From: DATAXP01 sp036272935
GTDB lineage: Bacteria > Planctomycetota > Planctomycetia > Pirellulales > PNKZ01
Assembly (NCBI GenBank): GCA_036272935.1
Contig: DATAXP010000011.1
Span: 1 to 64,000, forward strand
DNA length: 64,000 bases
Direction: 5' to 3'
The notes beneath the pieces were generated by a model. The model made no database searches. It was not told where the DNA came from and saw only the letters and a program-made list of their open reading frames with translations. The position numbers were made by a program, and so were the translations under genes. Shown one piece after another: positions 1-8,448 of this stretch (the first letter of the stretch is position 1; every line of letters begins with the position of its first letter).

Positions 1-156
1 GACGCCAAACGTCGCCGACGTTCCGGCGGCTAAAGGATCGGATCGCTACCGCGACACGCAACACCGACCGGAGACCCCTTACTAACCTAGCGCCACCACT
101 TTCGACCGCCCCGCGCCGCCATTTTCAACCGCCGTTAACACTACGATTTCTTGAGA

Positions 157-1245
157 TCACGCCCTGACTGATCGCCTCGCCCGGTTGAAGATGTCCTTCA
201 AATGTTCGGCATTCTTCCGGGAGTGGTCGTAGTGCAGCATCACCATCTGAGTCGTTCGATGGCCGAGCGCCTTGGCGACCTCATAAAGATCGAGTCTGCC
301 ATTTTCCAAAGCGTGCGTGGCCCAAGCGTGACGGTAAGAGTACGGCACAACCTCGATGCGAATAACCTTCTTATCTCTTGCCTTCTCGAACCGCACAAAC
401 ATGGTGGAAATCTTCCACGGCCTGCCTTGAGAATTTCGGAAGATCGGTCCTTCGGGGTAGAGTTTAGACAGCCGCTTCACAATTTTTGCAAGTTGGTTGG
501 GTACGCCAATGAGTCGATCTTTGCCGGTGACTCGACCCGTCTTGTGTTCGGTTGAATCGAGCCGCCACAGCCCATCCTCCAAATGACGGGCTTCAACTTT
601 TGCCAGTTCTCCGGGGCGAGCGCCCGTAAACCACATTGCTTGCAAGAAGTCGGCGAAGCAATCGTTCTTGAAGAATTTCAGGAGGGCGTCATGCTCGTCT
701 TCCGAAATGACGACTGCTCGGCTATGCGCCTTCGGAACCTTGGCGTCGGCAACCGGGTTCTTCAGCACGTTCAGGCTTTTCTTTTTAACGGCCCATTCCA
801 TCACGGCTTTGCAAAATGTGATATAGGTGCGTTTCGTCTGGTCGGATTTGTAGCCGTTGGCCCACGCCTCCAGGTGGACCGACTCCAGATCAGCGTTGAC
901 CAGCAGCTTCCCAATACGCCGCCCTTTGAACACGAAGGCCGAGAACTTTTCGAGAATCTGCTTGTACCGCTTCGCCAGCTTCGGGTTCTCTTGCTCAAGC
1001 TCCTCGATGTACAAAGCGCAAATATTGTCGAAGGTATAATCCGCCTTCGAGGCCGTATCCCGCATCGCCAAGAGCATGTGATACTCGGCCAAAATCTCAG
1101 ACGGCGGATTCCAGCGGCCCCGGCGCTTGACGGGCTTCGCAATCCCACCCGGCTGTTTGCCCAAGAAGTGCTGTTCATTGCTCAGCTTGACGAACCAGCC
1201 GCCGCCCGAGCGAGTTTCGGAGTACCAAGGATAGGGTTGCCGCAT
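157..1245 (-). CDS. Tyrosine-type site-specific recombinase/integrase
   Basis: A 362-residue phage-type integrase that would break and rejoin DNA at specific sites. An N-terminal SAM-like core-binding domain (about 65-160) precedes the catalytic domain (about 175-350). Catalytic residues visible are R210 (TGARPGEL), K235 (EHKTGR), R305 in YSYRHAWAT, H329 in LGHR and the nucleophile Y339 in HYDH. The usual first His of the HxxR box is a Tyr (Y302). No excisionase or cargo is recognisable beside it and the left side is cut by the window edge, so it may be the end of an integrated element or an orphan. Family assignment is firm; its target is unknown. Confidence 0.9.
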   Translation of the reverse strand: MRQPYPWYSETRSGGGWFVKLSNEQHFLGKQPGGIAKPVKRRGRWNPPSEILAEYHMLLAMRDTASKADYTFDNICALYIEELEQENPKLAKRYKQILEKFSAFVFKGRRIGKLLVNADLESVHLEAWANGYKSDQTKRTYITFCKAVMEWAVKKKSLNVLKNPVADAKVPKAHSRAVVISEDEHDALLKFFKNDCFADFLQAMWFTGARPGELAKVEARHLEDGLWRLDSTEHKTGRVTGKDRLIGVPNQLAKIVKRLSKLYPEGPIFRNSQGRPWKISTMFVRFEKARDKKVIRIEVVPYSYRHAWATHALENGRLDLYEVAKALGHRTTQMVMLHYDHSRKNAEHLKDIFNRARRSVRA

Positions 1246-1267
1246 GTAAAGTCGCTTTCTGAAATAC

Positions 1268-1286
1268 GGTGCATCAAAGGTGCATC
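1268..1286. repeat. Short direct repeat upstream of the integrase
   Basis: The 8-mer GGTGCATC occurs at 1268-1275 and 1279-1286, separated by AAA and just upstream of the minus-strand integrase start. It could be a recombinase or regulator binding site; that role is a guess. Confidence 0.3.
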
Positions 1287-1364
1287 GTTTTCAAAAAGCC
1301 TACAAAACACGGCGTTTTTTAGCAACTCAATTTACTGATGGGCGAGATCGACCGCTAGCGCAGC

Positions 1365-2837
1365 TTACTCGGCCGAGGCAGGTTCGGCTTCGAGCGCGTC
1401 GCCGTCGACCTTGACCATCCGGTCGATCGACACGCCTAGGCTGCGGATTTTGTTTCGCAGACTGCCGCGCGTGATGCCGAGAATCTTCGCCGCCTTCGAT
1501 TGGTTGCCGTCGGCCTCCCGCAGCACGCGGGCCACCAGCATCCGCTCGATCAGCTCGACCGTTTCGGCGTACAGATTGTTCGAGTCGGCACGCAGCCGCT
1601 GCTCGATGAAGGCGTGTACGTCGGCGTCGACGGTATCTCCCAGCGCCGCGGCGTCAACCGCCTCGTCGCGCTGGCGGAGCTTCGGTGGGAAAAAATCGGC
1701 CAGCAGCACTGGGCCGGCAGCTTGCAACAGGGCGTGCTTCAACACGTTCTGCAACTCGCGGACGTTCCCCGGCCAGCGGTATTGCAGCAACACGTCGAGC
1801 GCTTCGGGCGAAATACCCTGCACGTCCTTTTTCAATTCGCGCGTGTAGATTTCGAGGAAGTGTTCCAGCAGCAGCAGCAAATCCTCCGCTCGTTCTCGCA
1901 GTGCCGGCAGGCGAATGGTGAACGCGCTGAGCCGGTAGTACAGGTCGGCCCGGAACTTTCCTTCGTCGACCATTTTTTCCAGGTCGCAGTGCGTGGCGGC
2001 AATCACGCGCACGTCGGCCTTGAGCACCTGGTTGCTCCCCAGGCGCTCGAACTCTTTTTCTTGCAGGATGCGCAGCATCTTGCTCTGCACCATCGGCGAC
2101 ATGTCGCCGATTTCGTCGAGGAACAGCGTGCCGCCTGAGCATTGCTCGAACTTGCCGATCCGCCGCGAGTCGGCGCCGGTGAACGAGCCTTTCTCGTGGC
2201 CGAACAGTTCGCTCTCCAACAGCGTGTCGGGGATGGCGGCGCAGTTGACCGCCAGGAACGGTCCGCGCGAACGGGCGCTGTGATGGTAGATCGCCCGCGC
2301 GACCAGCTCTTTGCCGGTGCCGCTTTCGCCGTGAACCAGCACGGTGACGTCTTGCTCGGCGACGCGGCCGATCCCCTTGTACACTTCCTGCATCGCCGTG
2401 CTGCGGCCGACGAGCTGATCGCCCGACACCCCGCTGCGAGCGCCACCGGGCACCTCGACCGGCACGTTCATCAGCCGGCGGATTTGCAACGCCTGGTCGA
2501 CCAGTTGCCGCACCCGCGCCAAGTCCAACGGCTTGAGCAGGTAGTCGAACGCGCTCAGCTTCATCGCCTGGATCGCGGTTTCGCTGGAATCGGAGGCGGT
2601 GATGAAGATCACCGGCAGCTTGGGATCGCGGCCGTGGATGCGCTCGAAGACGTCGAGTCCCGAAGTGTCCGACAGCATGATGTCCAGCAGCACTGCGTCG
2701 GGCCGATGGCGGTCGAGCAGCGCCATCCCTTCATCGGCCGTCTTCGCTGCGTGAACCTCGATGTCGGACCCCGCGAAGGCTTCCGACACCAGATGCCTGA
2801 TCGTCCGATCATCGTCGATCAGCAGGACCGCCGCCAT
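1365..2837 (-). CDS. Sigma-54-dependent response regulator (NtrC family)
   Basis: A 490-residue enhancer-binding protein that activates sigma-54 RNA polymerase when phosphorylated. It has a receiver domain (1-120; acidic pocket DDD8-10, phosphoacceptor D52, T80, K102), an AAA+ domain (about 142-370; Walker A GESGTGK at 170-176, Walker B LFLDEIGD at 238-245) and a Fis-type helix-turn-helix at the C-terminus (about 440-472, SKAAKILGITRGSLRNKI). The sigma-54 contact loop reads GSFTGA rather than GAFTGA, a tolerated variant. A GAGGAG Shine-Dalgarno sits upstream of the ATG. No histidine kinase is adjacent, so it is an orphan regulator here. It is divergent from the stress island that starts at 3521, where a sigma-54 promoter is predicted, which makes that island its likely target (inference). 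Confidence 0.95.
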   Translation of the reverse strand: MAAVLLIDDDRTIRHLVSEAFAGSDIEVHAAKTADEGMALLDRHRPDAVLLDIMLSDTSGLDVFERIHGRDPKLPVIFITASDSSETAIQAMKLSAFDYLLKPLDLARVRQLVDQALQIRRLMNVPVEVPGGARSGVSGDQLVGRSTAMQEVYKGIGRVAEQDVTVLVHGESGTGKELVARAIYHHSARSRGPFLAVNCAAIPDTLLESELFGHEKGSFTGADSRRIGKFEQCSGGTLFLDEIGDMSPMVQSKMLRILQEKEFERLGSNQVLKADVRVIAATHCDLEKMVDEGKFRADLYYRLSAFTIRLPALRERAEDLLLLLEHFLEIYTRELKKDVQGISPEALDVLLQYRWPGNVRELQNVLKHALLQAAGPVLLADFFPPKLRQRDEAVDAAALGDTVDADVHAFIEQRLRADSNNLYAETVELIERMLVARVLREADGNQSKAAKILGITRGSLRNKIRSLGVSIDRMVKVDGDALEAEPASAE

Positions 2838-3520
2838 GCCTCAACTCCTCGGTGAGTCGCCCAGTCGATCGAACCCCAACGTTGCGTCGCGCCGTGCCAC
2901 TAGGCACTGGCTGGCGGCCACACTTGCTTCCCGTTGCCGCCCAGATGGGGCCATCCGGACGACCTATTTTTCGGCCCGCGCCGACACCGAATGATCCACC
3001 TGTCATCTTGATAGCGCCGAGCCGTCCACGCAAGGTGCACGTGGCGAAATCCGTCTTCGAAAGCCACGTTTTTCCCCGTTTATAGGGAAGGTCTCGACTG
3101 GTGAATTTATTCCGGCCGCCGCATGGGTAGTGTTCCCTCCATGAAGGCAGTGGAGCTACTCGATCCACCGTGGTCGGAAGCCGGGCATTTGTCTTACGTC
3201 CGCCGAACAAAATGGATCGTCCGCGAAAGCAGATATTCACAAATAATCTGTTCCGGTTTTGGTGGGTTGTCGGCCCATGCGAAGGCTGGCCGATTGCTAT
3301 CAGCCGCATGGCGACTGCGTTCGAACGCCGATATGTTCGCGACGGGATCATCCCACCCGTTTGGATGGCGATGGAAGTGCGTTCGCGTTGGGTGCTTCTC
3401 TCGTCGCGCCGCGAGGGTCGAATTTGCTCGATGCGAAATCCAGGCACAGGCTTTGCGAGTGCAGCCCGAGCGTCGTTCGCGTCATTTTCCGGATGAAAAA
3501 CTTGGACGGAAGGGTGGATC
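2838..3520. other. Long intergenic region between regulator and stress island
   Basis: This 683-base divergent gap holds no convincing gene: open frames on both strands have no recognisable domains and no ribosome-binding sites. It does hold the sigma-54 promoter candidate at 3442-3457 and is long enough for upstream enhancer sites of an NtrC-type activator. I could not pick out a clear repeated enhancer motif. Confidence 0.5.
3442..3457 (+). promoter_or_regulatory. Sigma-54 (-24/-12) promoter candidate
   Basis: The sequence AGGCACAGGCTTTGCG matches the sigma-54 consensus TGGCACG-N4-TTGCW at GGCAC and TTGC, with the required GG-N10-GC spacing (GG at 3443-3444, GC at 3455-3456). Mismatches are the first base and the last base. 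Transcription would start near 3468, about 50 bases before the YciF-like gene at 3521. A sigma-54 activator gene lies directly upstream. Confidence 0.6.
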
Positions 3521-4018
3521 ATGAAAGTCAACTCGTTGGAAGACCTGTTCGTGCATGAGCTGAAGGATCTCTACAGCGCCGAGAAGCAACTGATCAAGGC
3601 TCTACCGAAGATGGCCAAAGGTGCGACTTCGGAGAAGCTGAAAGAAGCGATTCAGGAGCACCTGGAAGAAACGAAAGGCCAAGTCGAACGGCTCGAGAAG
3701 ATCTTCGAGAGCCTCGACAAGACCGGGCGCGGCGTTACTTGCAAGGCCATGCAAGGGCTGGTCGAAGAGGGTTCGGAAACGCTCGAACTTGACACCGAGG
3801 ACGTACTGCGCGACGCTGCGATCATTGCCGCGGCCCAGCGCGTTGAACATTACGAGATGGCCGGCTACGGCACCGCCCGCGCCTATGCCGAGCTGCTGGG
3901 CTTGGACGACGCCGCGCGGCTGCTGCAAGAAACGCTCGACGAAGAGAAAGCGGCCGACGAAAAGCTCAACGAGCTGGCGATGTCGGAGATCAATGTTGAG
4001 GCGAAGGCGGCGGGCTAA
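3521..4018 (+). CDS. YciF-like ferritin-fold protein (DUF892)
   Basis: A 165-residue protein of the YciE/YciF (DUF892) family, a four-helix ferritin-like bundle linked in enterobacteria to general and osmotic stress. Candidate di-iron ligands are E21, E49/E50, E109, H110, E112 and E141/E142, in the expected helix positions. Length is normal for the family. A GGAAGG Shine-Dalgarno lies about 9 bases before the ATG. It is the first gene of the island and lies 64 bases downstream of the predicted sigma-54 promoter. Its biochemical role is not established in the family; iron oxidation or stress protection is inferred from the fold. Confidence 0.9.
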   Translation: MKVNSLEDLFVHELKDLYSAEKQLIKALPKMAKGATSEKLKEAIQEHLEETKGQVERLEKIFESLDKTGRGVTCKAMQGLVEEGSETLELDTEDVLRDAAIIAAAQRVEHYEMAGYGTARAYAELLGLDDAARLLQETLDEEKAADEKLNELAMSEINVEAKAAG

Positions 4019-4088
4019 CGAGCAGGTTTTCGCCGCACGCGGTTCTAATCAGGATGGTAGTCTTTTTTCAGCGAAGGAGAATGAGATC

Positions 4089-4466
4089 ATGGGAAGTGCC
4101 AATCAAGCTGCCCGAGAAGGCGCTGCGGCTGCCGGCCGCGTGTACGAGCAAGGTCGCCAAAAGGCCGAAGAGGTCCGTCACGACGTGCAAGGCCGCGTCC
4201 AAGACGCCGCCCAGGCATTCCAGGACAAGGCCAGTGAAGCCGCGGGTCAGGCACGCGATGCCGCTCACAAAGCGCGCGAGTACGTGCATGATCAGGCTGA
4301 GCACCTGCGCGACGCCGCCTCCGATTACTTGCAAGAGGGCCGCAGCCGGGCCATGGAATTCGGTGAAACGGTCGAGGATCAGATCCGTCAGCAACCGTTG
4401 CGGGCTGTGCTGATTGCGGCCGCCGTCGGGCTGGTGGTGGGCATGTTTTGGACCCGGCGACGCTAG
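4089..4466 (+). CDS. YqjD/ElaB-like DUF883 membrane-anchored protein
   Basis: A 125-residue protein with a long, charged, Ala/Gln-rich amphipathic helix (about 5-98, many AREGA/QGRVQDAAQ-type heptads) and one C-terminal transmembrane segment (about 105-121, ending WTRRR). This is the layout of E. coli YqjD, ElaB and YgaM (DUF883), tail-anchored inner-membrane proteins that bind ribosomes in stationary phase. The ATG at 4089 is chosen because AAGGAG lies about 9 bases upstream; the frame stays open much further upstream, but only as a shadow of the YciF gene. The next gene resembles YqjE, matching the yqjD-yqjE order of enterobacteria. Confidence 0.85.
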   Translation: MGSANQAAREGAAAAGRVYEQGRQKAEEVRHDVQGRVQDAAQAFQDKASEAAGQARDAAHKAREYVHDQAEHLRDAASDYLQEGRSRAMEFGETVEDQIRQQPLRAVLIAAAVGLVVGMFWTRRR

Positions 4467-4560
4467 TCGGAGCCTGCCAAACGGCCTCGGATGACGTAAA
4501 ATCTCGTCGGACGGCGGGGACGGGAGCGTGCCTGCCGTCCGGCGATGTTTTTCTTGGAGC

Positions 4561-4680
4561 CGATCCGAAAACCGCGGGGGCAGGCATTCCTGCCTGCCTT
4601 TGGTCACGACTTTCACGGCAGACACGAATGTCTGCCCTACGCGACGAACGGGTTGGCTGCGGTTTTCGGATAGGTTTCTA
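4561..4680. repeat. Dispersed hairpin repeat, family B, copy 1
   Basis: An about 120-base element flanked by complementary ends (CCGAAAACCGCG near the left, CGGTTTTCGGA near the right) and carrying the inner palindrome GGCAGGCATTCCTGCCTGCC. A second copy lies at 54530-54650, so this is a dispersed intergenic repeat. It separates the YqjD-like and YqjE-like genes. It may fold in RNA and modulate read-through between them; that is inference. Confidence 0.7.
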
Positions 4681-4714
4681 GGCTGCGAACGCTTCGCGCG
4701 ATAAGGTTGCGATC

Positions 4715-5170
4715 GTGATTGGTGCCGAGCACAACGACGAACCGTTCACGGACGAAAGCCATGCGCGACACAGCAACTACGATGTGCCGCCGATCGATCC
4801 AGCCACCTTCACCGCGCAGCTCGATGAGTTGCGATTCCAGATCTCTCGATACCTGGCCGTCGAGGCCGATCGTCTGCGGCTGAAAGTTCGCCGCGCCGTG
4901 CTATGGGCGGTGCTCGTCGTTTGTGCAGGTGCAGTCGCGGTGACTGGCTTGATGACGGCGGTGGTGTTGCTGCTGGCCGGCTTGTCGGGATTGGTGGCTC
5001 GTCTGCTCGGCACGGGACCGTGGGCCGGGGGGCTGATCGTCGGCACGGCGTGCCTGGGCTTGCTCGGCTTGGCCGGCTGGCTTGGGCCGCGTTATCTGAA
5101 TCGAATCTCCTTGGCACGAACGCGAGCAAAACATGAGCACCTCCGCCGCGACCACAGCACGAATGCCTGA
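4715..5170 (+). CDS. YqjE-like phage-holin-fold membrane protein (PF07332 type)
   Basis: A 151-residue protein with a polar N-terminus (1-58), two long hydrophobic hairpin segments (about 61-96 and 103-125) and a basic tail. This matches the putative actinobacterial holin-X/YqjE family (PF07332, formerly DUF1469), which neighbours YqjD in many bacteria. It starts with GTG at 4715. The stop overlaps the next gene by 38 bases, showing tight coupling. The molecular role is unknown; the operon context suggests membrane or envelope stress. Confidence 0.75.
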   Translation: MIGAEHNDEPFTDESHARHSNYDVPPIDPATFTAQLDELRFQISRYLAVEADRLRLKVRRAVLWAVLVVCAGAVAVTGLMTAVVLLLAGLSGLVARLLGTGPWAGGLIVGTACLGLLGLAGWLGPRYLNRISLARTRAKHEHLRRDHSTNA

Positions 5171-5777
5171 AGTATCGGGGGCTGACGCATCGGCCGCTCA
5201 TCGGCCTGGGCACGGGCCTGGGCACGGGCCTGGGCACGGGCCAACGCATGGGCCAACGCATGGGCATCCGGCGAGCCGCGAAGCCGACGAACGCGCGTTT
5301 CTCGATCATGAGGCAGAAAGTAGCCGCGAGGCGATCGCCGAGAGCATTGATCAGCTCAAGGCCACGGTAGCCGATGCAGTCGACCCCGTAGCCTTGGCGC
5401 GTCGGCATCCTTGGGGAGCGATCGGCATCGGCCTGGCCGCAGGCTTCACGCTCGGAGCGGTTGCGATTCCCGCGCTGCGATGCGCGGCGACCGAACCGGC
5501 CGACGAGCCCGCTGGGCCGCGGCGCGACGAAGCTGAGGAAACACCGCCGCACGATCGCCGGACACGCGCCGCGCGCATCGGCGCCCTGGGCATGGTGCTC
5601 GAACCATTGTTCGAGATGGCAAAGGTTGCCCTGACCGAGTTGCTGGTGAGCATGGTTCGGCGGTACACCAATCCCGCACCGGCCGACACCGCACCGGCCG
5701 ATACCGCACCGGCCGATACCGCACCGGTCGACACGGCAACGGCGTATGAGCCGGCTGCCGACGGGCAACAACCATAG
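5133..5777 (+). CDS. Repeat-rich single-pass membrane protein of the stress island
   Basis: A 214-residue protein without a firm family. The N-terminus carries five four-residue repeats (HGPG, HGPG, HGPT, HGPT, HGHP; about 28-48), rich in His and possibly metal-binding. A helical stretch (about 60-95, ESIDQLKATVADAVDPVALA) and a hydrophobic segment (about 99-120) resemble DUF3618/DUF883-type proteins. The C-terminus has four copies of ADTAP-like pentapeptides. It overlaps the YqjE-like gene by 38 bases and is followed by the AI-2E permease genes, so it is probably co-transcribed with both. Confidence 0.7.
   Translation: MSTSAATTARMPEVSGADASAAHRPGHGPGHGPGHGPTHGPTHGHPASREADERAFLDHEAESSREAIAESIDQLKATVADAVDPVALARRHPWGAIGIGLAAGFTLGAVAIPALRCAATEPADEPAGPRRDEAEETPPHDRRTRAARIGALGMVLEPLFEMAKVALTELLVSMVRRYTNPAPADTAPADTAPADTAPVDTATAYEPAADGQQP
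5202..5267 (+). repeat. In-frame 12-base tandem repeat (His-Gly-Pro)
   Basis: About five tandem 12-base units of the type GGGCCTGGGCAC, the last two diverged, encode HGPG/HGPT repeats inside the gene at 5133. The copy number could vary between strains by slippage without breaking the frame. Confidence 0.8.
5676..5735 (+). repeat. In-frame 15-base tandem repeat (Ala-Pro-Ala-Asp-Thr)
   Basis: Four tandem 15-base units of the type GCACCGGCCGACACC encode a Pro/Asp-rich tail near the end of the gene at 5133. Confidence 0.85.
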
Positions 5778-5835
5778 GCGTCGCTTGAAGGGGCGCCGCT
5801 GACGAGCGGCCTGCGGCGGCGAAAAAGGACGGCTT

Positions 5836-7185
5836 ATGTCGGTCGGCACCGGTGGCCAAGAGCCGTGGACGTACCGTCGTACGGCGCTGGCGACGTTGAC
5901 CGTGCTGGCGGTAGTCGCCGCTTTTCTGGCCCTGTACTTCTTCCGCAACGTGCTCGTGTATCTGTTCGCCGGCATCGTGCTGGCCACGGCGCTGCATCCG
6001 GCGGTCGCTCGACTCGAGCGCTGGCGGCTGTCGCGGTCGCAAGCGGTGTTGCTGGTGTTCACCGCCGTCGGCGTGATCGCGTTTGGTCTGGCGATCTACG
6101 TGCTGCCTAAAATCGTATCGCAGGCCGCTTCGCTGGTCGAAACGCTCCCCGGTCTCTACGACCAATTGCACGAGCGGCTGGTGAACTCCTCGAGCGAGGT
6201 CTTGTCGCACCTCGGCGAAAGTCTGCCGAAACATTTGGGAGCCGGCGCCTCCGGCGACGAGCAGCAGCCGCAGTTCGATTTTCTGACCGTGACCGAAGCG
6301 GTGAACTGGGGGGTACCGATCGTGCGCGCGTTGTTCGCGTCGTGGGCGGTCGCACTGTTAGCGTTTTTCTGGTCGATTCAGGAAGATCGCTCGATCCGCG
6401 CGATGTTGCTCTGGTTTCCGCCGCCGCGCCGCGGCGAAGCACGCGATTTCTTCGAAGCGGCCCAGGCCAAAGTCGGAGCGTTCGTGCGCGGACAGGGCAT
6501 CTTGTGCGCGACCGTCGGCACGATGAGCTGGCTGGCGTTCATGCTCATCGGCCTGCCGAACGCGCTGGCCTTGGCCGTGTTGGCAGGCGTGCTCGAATCG
6601 GTGCCGGTGTTCGGGCCGGTGCTCGGCGCGGTGCCGGCGATCCTGGTCGCGGCATCGATGGAGCCGTCGCCCGTGCTGTGGGTGATCGTGGCTGCCGTGG
6701 CGATCCAGCAGACCGAAAACTACGTGCTCGTGCCGCGCGTGATGAGCCGTGCCGTCGGCGTCAACGAATTAGTCACGTTATTGGCGATGGCGGCCTTTAC
6801 GGCGCTGATGGGCTTGAGCGGCGCGATCCTGGCCATTCCGATCGCGGCCCTGATCCAGCTCGCGCTCGAGCGCTGGGTGCTCGAATCGGACGCCGACATC
6901 GTGCCGTCCAGCACCGAGCGCGGGGCCATCGGCCGGTTACAGTATCGGCTGCGCGAACTGCTGCGAGATTCCCGCCGCCTGGTTCGCAATAAGCCCGAAA
7001 TGATGGCCGTCGAGAACGACCGCATCGAAGAGGCGATCGAAACCATCGCCCAGGATCTCGACGACCAACTCACCGCCACGGCCGCCGAGGCTGCGCCGGA
7101 GTTGCCAGTCGTCACGGCAACTCCTGAATCGAACGAGGCGACGATGACCGTCCACGCACCGCCAGCGAGCGAGGCGCCTCCATGA
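5836..7185 (+). CDS. AI-2E family transporter, copy 1
   Basis: A 449-residue polytopic protein of the AI-2E/PerM (TqsA/YdiK) permease family. It shows the usual pattern: an N-terminal membrane pair (about 15-85), a soluble amphipathic region (about 90-145), then a cluster of five membrane segments (about 155-340) containing VPVFGPVLGAVPAILVA. The C-terminal 110 residues are a soluble, charged extension longer than in typical members. Substrates in the family range from autoinducer-2 to Na+/H+ exchange. AAAGGA precedes the ATG. The stop overlaps the ATG of the second AI-2E gene (ATGA), so the two are translationally coupled and may form a hetero-oligomer. Confidence 0.88.
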   Translation: MSVGTGGQEPWTYRRTALATLTVLAVVAAFLALYFFRNVLVYLFAGIVLATALHPAVARLERWRLSRSQAVLLVFTAVGVIAFGLAIYVLPKIVSQAASLVETLPGLYDQLHERLVNSSSEVLSHLGESLPKHLGAGASGDEQQPQFDFLTVTEAVNWGVPIVRALFASWAVALLAFFWSIQEDRSIRAMLLWFPPPRRGEARDFFEAAQAKVGAFVRGQGILCATVGTMSWLAFMLIGLPNALALAVLAGVLESVPVFGPVLGAVPAILVAASMEPSPVLWVIVAAVAIQQTENYVLVPRVMSRAVGVNELVTLLAMAAFTALMGLSGAILAIPIAALIQLALERWVLESDADIVPSSTERGAIGRLQYRLRELLRDSRRLVRNKPEMMAVENDRIEEAIETIAQDLDDQLTATAAEAAPELPVVTATPESNEATMTVHAPPASEAPP

Positions 7186-8435
7186 CGCGTTTAGCGCTCC
7201 ATACGGCCACGGTGCTGGCGGTCCTGCTCGCAGCGCTGCTCATCTGGAAGCTGCGTTACCCGGCCGTGTTATTCCTGCTTTCGCTGGCCACGGCTGCGGC
7301 CCTGCGGCCGCTGGTCGAGTACCTGCGGTCGCGCGGCTGGCCGAAGACGCTGGCCGTCGGAGCCGTCTACGTCCAGTTGCTGGCCGCGGTCGCGCTGGTG
7401 ATCGGCCTGTCGGCGCAACCGCTCGTGGGCGAGACACAGCGGTTCGGCGCGCTGGCGGTCAGTGCGTACGATCACGTGATGCAGACATGGCCGCTGCGCG
7501 GCGGTTGGCGCGAAATGCTCGCCCGTCAGTTGCCGCATCCCGAAGAGATTTACCAGACTCTCGTGGGCGATGAGGGCATCTCCTGGATGCAATCGGCCCT
7601 GGGAATGACGTTCAGTCTGTTCAGCAACCTGATCGACGCGCTGGTGGCGGTTGTGATGAGCATCTATTGGACGATTGATCGCGATCATTTCGAGCGGCTA
7701 TGGTTGTCGATCCTGCCGGCTCGGCAACGCATTGCGGCGCGCGATGTCTGGCGATCGGTCGAGATCGAAGCCGGTGATTACTTGCGCAGTGAGATCGTGC
7801 AATGCCTAATCGCCGGCTTTCTGCTGTGGGGCGGCCTGAGCGTGTTGGGCCATCCGTTTCCCACCGAAGCGGCGTTTTTGGGAGCGGTCGCTTGGCTGGT
7901 GCCGTGGCTGGGCATGCTGCTGGCCGCCGCGATCGTAGTGGTCTTGGGATTGCCGACGATGGCCACCTCGGGAATCGCGCATTCGATGCCGTGGCTCGTC
8001 GGATCGGTGGCTTACACGGTCGTGCTGTTGATGGCCCTGGAACTGTTCGTCGAACCGCGCGTGTTCGGTCGTCGCCGTTACAACTCGCTGTGGATCGCCG
8101 TGGTGATGATCGGCATGGGCGACGTGCTCGGGATCGTCGGCTTGGTGCTGGGGCCGCCGCTGGCCGCAACGATCCAGATTCTCACCGCGCGGCTGCTCCG
8201 CCAGCGCTTGGTTGGCGAGGCGGTACACACCGAGGGAGACGTCACAGCGAAGATCGCCTGGCTTCGCAACGAATTGGCCGAGAACGACCAGGCTTCGCCC
8301 GAGTTGGCCAGCATGGTCGAGCGACTTAAGGCTATCGTCCGAGACGCCGAGCCGGTGCTCACCGAGGCCGAGGCGACGACCAGCGAGCCGGCCGACGCGA
8401 TGGCTCCGTCAGCATCGGGACTGATGCGTCCTTAA
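7182..8435 (+). CDS. AI-2E family transporter, copy 2
   Basis: A 417-residue paralogue of the preceding gene, diverged in sequence but with the same layout: N-terminal membrane hairpin (about 1-85), soluble segment, a membrane cluster (about 145-335) with the conserved VAWLVPWLGMLLAAAIVV stretch, and a soluble C-terminal tail (about 340-417). It starts at the ATG overlapping the upstream stop by four bases. The clear divergence of the two copies argues for an old duplication or for two specialised subunits rather than a recent tandem copy. Confidence 0.87.
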   Translation: MTRLALHTATVLAVLLAALLIWKLRYPAVLFLLSLATAAALRPLVEYLRSRGWPKTLAVGAVYVQLLAAVALVIGLSAQPLVGETQRFGALAVSAYDHVMQTWPLRGGWREMLARQLPHPEEIYQTLVGDEGISWMQSALGMTFSLFSNLIDALVAVVMSIYWTIDRDHFERLWLSILPARQRIAARDVWRSVEIEAGDYLRSEIVQCLIAGFLLWGGLSVLGHPFPTEAAFLGAVAWLVPWLGMLLAAAIVVVLGLPTMATSGIAHSMPWLVGSVAYTVVLLMALELFVEPRVFGRRRYNSLWIAVVMIGMGDVLGIVGLVLGPPLAATIQILTARLLRQRLVGEAVHTEGDVTAKIAWLRNELAENDQASPELASMVERLKAIVRDAEPVLTEAEATTSEPADAMAPSASGLMRP

Positions 8436-8448
8436 GGACTTGCTCGTC

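Noticed and set aside
583..1338. A 251-codon plus-strand open frame opposite the integrase
   Set aside because: It is the antisense shadow of a clear integrase, with no domain and no ribosome site.
2893..2908. TGGCACG on the minus strand upstream of the sigma-54 regulator as its own sigma-54 promoter
   Set aside because: The next GC pair is one base too far from the GG (11 bases instead of 10) and there is no TTGC, so the spacing rule fails.
2909..2925. TGGCGGCCACACTTGCT as a plus-strand sigma-54 site
   Set aside because: The spacing between the TGGC and TTGC blocks is one base too long, and the site is more than 500 bases from the next gene.
2809..3531. A 240-codon minus-strand frame in the gap before the YciF gene
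   Set aside because: No domain, poor start, and it would run over the sigma-54 promoter candidate; considered non-coding.
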